The position numbers and the translations under genes were made by a program. 14,932 bases of DNA from an uncultured bacterium. GTDB lineage: Bacteria > Bacillota > Clostridia > Oscillospirales > Ruminococcaceae. Below the pieces are notes generated by a model. It was given only the letters and a program-made list of their open reading frames with translations, was not told the origin of the DNA and searched no databases. Below, one piece after another: positions 9,724-14,932 of this stretch (positions are counted from its first letter, which is position 1; each line of letters begins with the position of its first letter). The stretch lies in contig CAKWRB010000016.1 of NCBI GenBank assembly GCA_934845495.1, forward strand, positions 1-14,932, written 5' to 3'.

Positions 9724-9729
9724 CCTCCT
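9724..9729 (-). promoter_or_regulatory. Ribosome binding site that decides the smsC start
   Basis: AGGAGG on the minus strand. The last G is the first base of a GTG at 9722-9724, so initiation there is ruled out by spacing; the next in-frame GTG at 9713-9715 is eight bases away and gives the usual N-terminus (V/M)LELKDI. Confidence 0.85.
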
Positions 9730-9735
9730 GAATCG

Positions 9736-9750
9736 GATAAGATTCTTATC
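9736..9750. promoter_or_regulatory. 15-bp palindrome in the smsCB leader
   Basis: GATAAGA-T-TCTTATC is a perfect 7-1-7 dyad six bases before the smsC ribosome binding site. The 7-1-7 layout is that of Fur-family boxes, but the bases are not a good match to a known Fur or PerR site. It could be an operator or an RNA hairpin that affects ribosome access. Confidence 0.45.
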
Positions 9751-9764
9751 TTGTTCGTCTGGCT

Positions 9765-9786
9765 TTGGTATACCAATGCGGTATAC
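9765..9786. promoter_or_regulatory. Nested dyads in the smsCB leader, candidate operator
   Basis: GTATACC (9768-9774) and GGTATAC (9780-9786) form a perfect inverted repeat with a 5-base spacer, and TTGGTATACCAA (9765-9776) is a 12-bp palindrome overlapping the left arm. The block lies about 8-30 bases after the predicted start of smsCB transcription, a typical repressor position. The factor is unknown; an Rrf2/IscR-type sensor is possible. Confidence 0.5.
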
Positions 9787-9800
9787 ATTCACCAAATCAA

Positions 9801-9829
9801 ATTATAGCAATCTCTCTCTGCTCTGTCAA
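9801..9829 (-). promoter_or_regulatory. Consensus sigma-A promoter of smsCB
   Basis: On the minus strand: TTGACA (9824-9829), exactly 17 bases, then TATAAT (9801-9806). Both hexamers match the vegetative consensus perfectly. Transcription should start near 9794, leaving a leader of about 79 bases with two dyads. Confidence 0.92.
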
Positions 9830-9944
9830 GTGACAATTTAGCCAATAGAAAAAACTTTGGCAAAACCGAAGTTAAATATGCCCTTTCCCTGCCGGACGGC
9901 CCCGGAAAGCGACAGCAGATCGCATGAAAAATGCCGGCGCACTC

Positions 9945-9973
9945 TTGCGCTGAAATCGAACAGCGCCTATAAT
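9945..9973 (+). promoter_or_regulatory. Predicted promoter of the TraX/zinc-ribbon unit with an internal dyad
   Basis: On the plus strand: -35 TTGCGC (9945-9950), 17 bases, -10 TATAAT (9968-9973). The dyad GCGCT (9947-9951)/AGCGC (9962-9966) overlaps the -35 and fills the spacer, a good place for a repressor. Downstream, ACCCAT (9990-9995) and ATGGGT (10002-10007) can form a small leader hairpin just before the ribosome binding site. Confidence 0.7.
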
Positions 9974-10024
9974 AAAGGTGTATATTTTGACCCATTTTTT
10001 CATGGGTTGCCACGGAGGCATCAA

Positions 10025-10648
10025 ATGACTGGATTTCAGCTGAAACTGCTGGCGATGATTGCCATGACCCTGGACCACATCGGCTGCATTTTCTTTCCCC
10101 GGCTGCCTCTGCTGCGCATGATCGGCCGCCTGGCGATGCCGATCCTCTGCTTCTTCATCGGAGAAGGGCTGCGGCACACCCACAACCCCCAAAAATACCT
10201 GCTCCGCCTGGTCGGCTTTGCCCTGATTTCCGAACTGCCCTTTGACCTGGCCTTCTATGGCAGGGTCAACTGGGCCAGCCAGAATGTCTATTTCACCCTG
10301 GCGCTGGGCCTGATGGCGCTGCGCCTTCTGCAAAGCAGCAGCCCCAGACGATGGGCCGGTCTGCTGGCGGTGGGCGGTGCTGCCCTTCTGCTGCGAGCCG
10401 ATTACGGGCTCTATGGCATCGCGATGATCCTCCTGCTGGACCGGTTCCGCGATTCCCTGTCGGAGCAGTTCGCTTCGCTGGCCCTGCTCAACCTGCTGCT
10501 GTTCGGCTTTGGAATGCAGAGCCTGTCCCTTCTTTCCCTGCCGCTTCTTTGCCTCTACAACGGGCAGAGGGGCTGTGACGACAAAAAGTTCTTCTATGCC
10601 TATTATCCCGCCCACCTATTGCTGCTGTGGGGACTGGGAAGTGTATGA
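10025..10648 (+). CDS. TraX-family multi-pass membrane protein
   Basis: A 207-residue, very hydrophobic protein with about seven or eight membrane segments. The family pattern is clear: MTLDHIG (14-20), RMIGRLAMPILCFFIGEG (31-48), then HTHNPQKYLLRL (51-62), FALISELPFDLAF (65-77) and a C-terminal YAYYPAHLLLLWGL (191-204). TraX of the F plasmid is needed for acetylation of pilin; chromosomal TraX-like proteins in Clostridia are common and of unknown role, perhaps acyl transfer to a surface polymer. ATG 10025 is used because GGAGG lies six bases upstream; the open frame continues upstream to 9857, but that part spans the promoter and is rejected. No conjugation genes are nearby. The next gene follows by 24 bp, so the two probably act together. 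Confidence 0.85.
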   Translation: MTGFQLKLLAMIAMTLDHIGCIFFPRLPLLRMIGRLAMPILCFFIGEGLRHTHNPQKYLLRLVGFALISELPFDLAFYGRVNWASQNVYFTLALGLMALRLLQSSSPRRWAGLLAVGGAALLLRADYGLYGIAMILLLDRFRDSLSEQFASLALLNLLLFGFGMQSLSLLSLPLLCLYNGQRGCDDKKFFYAYYPAHLLLLWGLGSV

Positions 10649-10672
10649 TAAGACCACGAGGAGGCGTATACT

Positions 10673-11722
10673 ATGGCCAAACAAACGATCACCTGCGAAT
10701 CCTGCGGAAAACAGTATGACTACCTGAAAAGCGAAGCCTGCCCCCACTGCGGCGCATTCAACTATGTAAAGCGCAGCCACACCCACATCTGCTCTGCCGA
10801 TGATATGGAACGCATCATCGAAATGCGCTCTGTCGGACACGCGGACGACATCGAGGATACTCAGGACTACCTCCATGAACACACCTCTCCGGCCCAGATC
10901 AATCCGGAGCTGCAGAAGAAATACGACCGCATCCAGGAAAAACTGAACCGCCTGGGCACCTCACCGGAGCCCCGCCCCTCCTTTGAGATCGACCCCAGGC
11001 AGACCCAGAGGAACGACCGCCCCAAAAAGGGGAATTCCGGCTGCCTGAAGCCCATCGGGATCCTGATGGCTGTACTCATTCTCTTCAATGTGATCATTCC
11101 CCTGATTTTTGGCGCATTGAAATACGTTCTCTTTGACCGTCCCTCCCCCACTCCGGAGCCTGTCTATCCCGCATCGGAGTCGGTGATCGCAGACGAGTAT
11201 GTGGACGGGATCCCCGGATACAGCTACACCGTCAACGACATGAATTTCATCGTCGGCGATATGGCACTGCTGGATACCGGCGATGCCCTGGATCCGGAGC
11301 AGGCCGTCGTGCTGGTGCAGACAGATGCCTTCTGCGATCTGCCAGTCGATGAATATGCCCAAGTGAGCGTATCCACCTACCTCAGCGATGCAGGCGGCGC
11401 CTACTATTACAGCCCCATCGACATGGCAGCCTACGAGGAAGATTCCCTGGCCCAGACCCTGTTCAACAATTACCAGTTCTACTTCCTGCAGGATTTTGAA
11501 CTCTCCTATCTGGATGGATCCGACGCAGTATCCGGCTATATGCCCTTCCTGGTGGACCGCTCCGAACTGGAGGAGCTCTTTTATGTGCTCCAGCTCGACT
11601 ACTATAATACAGAGACCGGCACCTTCCAGCAGCACACCGCGTTCTATGCCTTCCCGCTGACTGACCTGCAGACCATCTCCATGGAGGAGGCTGCTGCCCT
11701 CTACTATAACACCTCCTACTGA
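10673..11722 (+). CDS. Zinc-ribbon, single-span membrane protein with acidic Tyr-rich outer domain (function unknown)
   Basis: 349 residues in three parts. Residues 8-26 form a zinc ribbon, CESC then CPHC (Cys 8, 11, 23, 26). A charged linker with a likely helix at about 78-93 leads to one membrane helix at about 126-150. Residues 164-349 form the outer part: by count about 32 Asp/Glu and 21 Tyr, only one Arg and no Lys. The positive linker before the helix (RPKKG, K126) predicts the zinc ribbon inside and the acidic domain outside. GAGGAGG eight bases before ATG 10673 supports the start. It shares a transcript with the TraX-like gene. I do not recognise the outer domain; a role in sensing, cation binding or surface assembly is only a guess. 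Confidence 0.85.
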   Translation: MAKQTITCESCGKQYDYLKSEACPHCGAFNYVKRSHTHICSADDMERIIEMRSVGHADDIEDTQDYLHEHTSPAQINPELQKKYDRIQEKLNRLGTSPEPRPSFEIDPRQTQRNDRPKKGNSGCLKPIGILMAVLILFNVIIPLIFGALKYVLFDRPSPTPEPVYPASESVIADEYVDGIPGYSYTVNDMNFIVGDMALLDTGDALDPEQAVVLVQTDAFCDLPVDEYAQVSVSTYLSDAGGAYYYSPIDMAAYEEDSLAQTLFNNYQFYFLQDFELSYLDGSDAVSGYMPFLVDRSELEELFYVLQLDYYNTETGTFQQHTAFYAFPLTDLQTISMEEAAALYYNTSY

Positions 11723-11740
11723 TCTCCTTTGAAACACAGC

Positions 11741-11784
11741 ACAGGAGCGGTACAGTCCAGTCTGTACCGCTCCTGTTTGTTTTC
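11741..11784 (+). terminator. Terminator of the TraX/zinc-ribbon unit
   Basis: A perfect 15-bp stem: 11741-11755 pairs with 11762-11776 around a 6-base loop, followed by a T-rich run (TTTGTTTTC). It lies 18 bases past the zinc-ribbon gene stop. The other strand has no T-run, so it works in the plus direction. Confidence 0.92.
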
Positions 11785-11799
11785 TCCTGTTTCCAAATC

Positions 11800-11847
11800 A
11801 AAAACCCCCTCCGCCAGAACGATGTTCCGATGCGGAGGGGGCCTTTT
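11800..11847 (-). terminator. Terminator of carB, possibly bidirectional
   Basis: CCCCCTCCGC (11805-11814) pairs perfectly with GCGGAGGGGG (11832-11841), with an inner GAAC/GTTC pair (11817-11820, 11824-11827). On the minus strand five T follow (11800-11804), 37 bases past the carB stop. On the plus strand CC then TTTT (11844-11847) follows, so it may back up the plus-strand terminator. Confidence 0.9.
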
Positions 11848-11877
11848 ATTGATTGCTTTCCAAACGGATGTGGCAGG

Positions 11878-14932
<3,055 letters not shown>

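Noticed and set aside
9883..9909. CTTTCC/GGAAAG inverted repeat between the divergent promoters
   Set aside because: Short, outside both predicted transcripts, and in GC-rich sequence where a 6-bp repeat is easily found by chance.
9857..10024. Upstream extension of the TraX gene to ATG 9857
   Set aside because: It runs through the predicted promoter and leader hairpin, adds a hydrophilic non-conserved stretch, and ATG 10025 has a good ribosome binding site.

Overview
The window looks like chromosomal DNA from an anaerobic, moderately GC-rich Clostridia-type Bacillota, possibly Oscillospiraceae. Reasons: strong AGGAGG-type ribosome binding sites, consensus sigma-A promoters, U-tract terminators, a complete atpZ-I-B-E-F-H-A-G-D order, and a two-gene Fe-S assembly locus of the SmsC/SmsB (SufC/SufB-like) type. 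The lineage is an inference from protein style; there is no rRNA or other firm marker.

Layout. Positions 1-6612, minus strand: promoter and nine genes of the F1Fo ATP synthase operon, read right to left as atpZ, atpI, atpB, atpE, atpF, atpH, atpA, atpG, atpD. atpD is cut by the left edge; atpC would be expected beyond it. Positions 6613-6928: AT-rich non-coding stretch with several short repeats and dyads upstream of the atp promoter. Positions 6929-7984, minus: a two-domain FkbM-family methyltransferase. Positions 8011-8048: a strong terminator. Positions 8064-9715, minus: smsB and smsC, overlapping by ATGA, driven by a perfect-consensus promoter at 9801-9829 with two dyads in the leader. 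Positions 9945-11722, plus: a divergent pair, a TraX-family membrane protein and a zinc-ribbon/single-span membrane protein with an unusual acidic outer domain. Positions 11741-11847: two terminators between convergent units. Positions 11878-14932, minus: carB, large subunit of carbamoyl-phosphate synthase, lacking only its N-terminus at the right edge.

How it works together. Most of the window is housekeeping: energy coupling (ATP synthase), Fe-S cluster building (Sms) and carbamoyl phosphate for pyrimidines and arginine (CarB). The c subunit carries the full set of residues known to bind Na+ in the Ilyobacter rotor (Q28, V59, E61, S62, T63, Y66), so the enzyme is predicted to be sodium-coupled. 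The least explained parts are the TraX/zinc-ribbon pair, the FkbM gene placed behind the sms terminator, the dyads in the sms leader and the repeat-rich region before the atp promoter. I did not see a convincing wholly new system, CRISPR array, insertion sequence, tRNA or rRNA.
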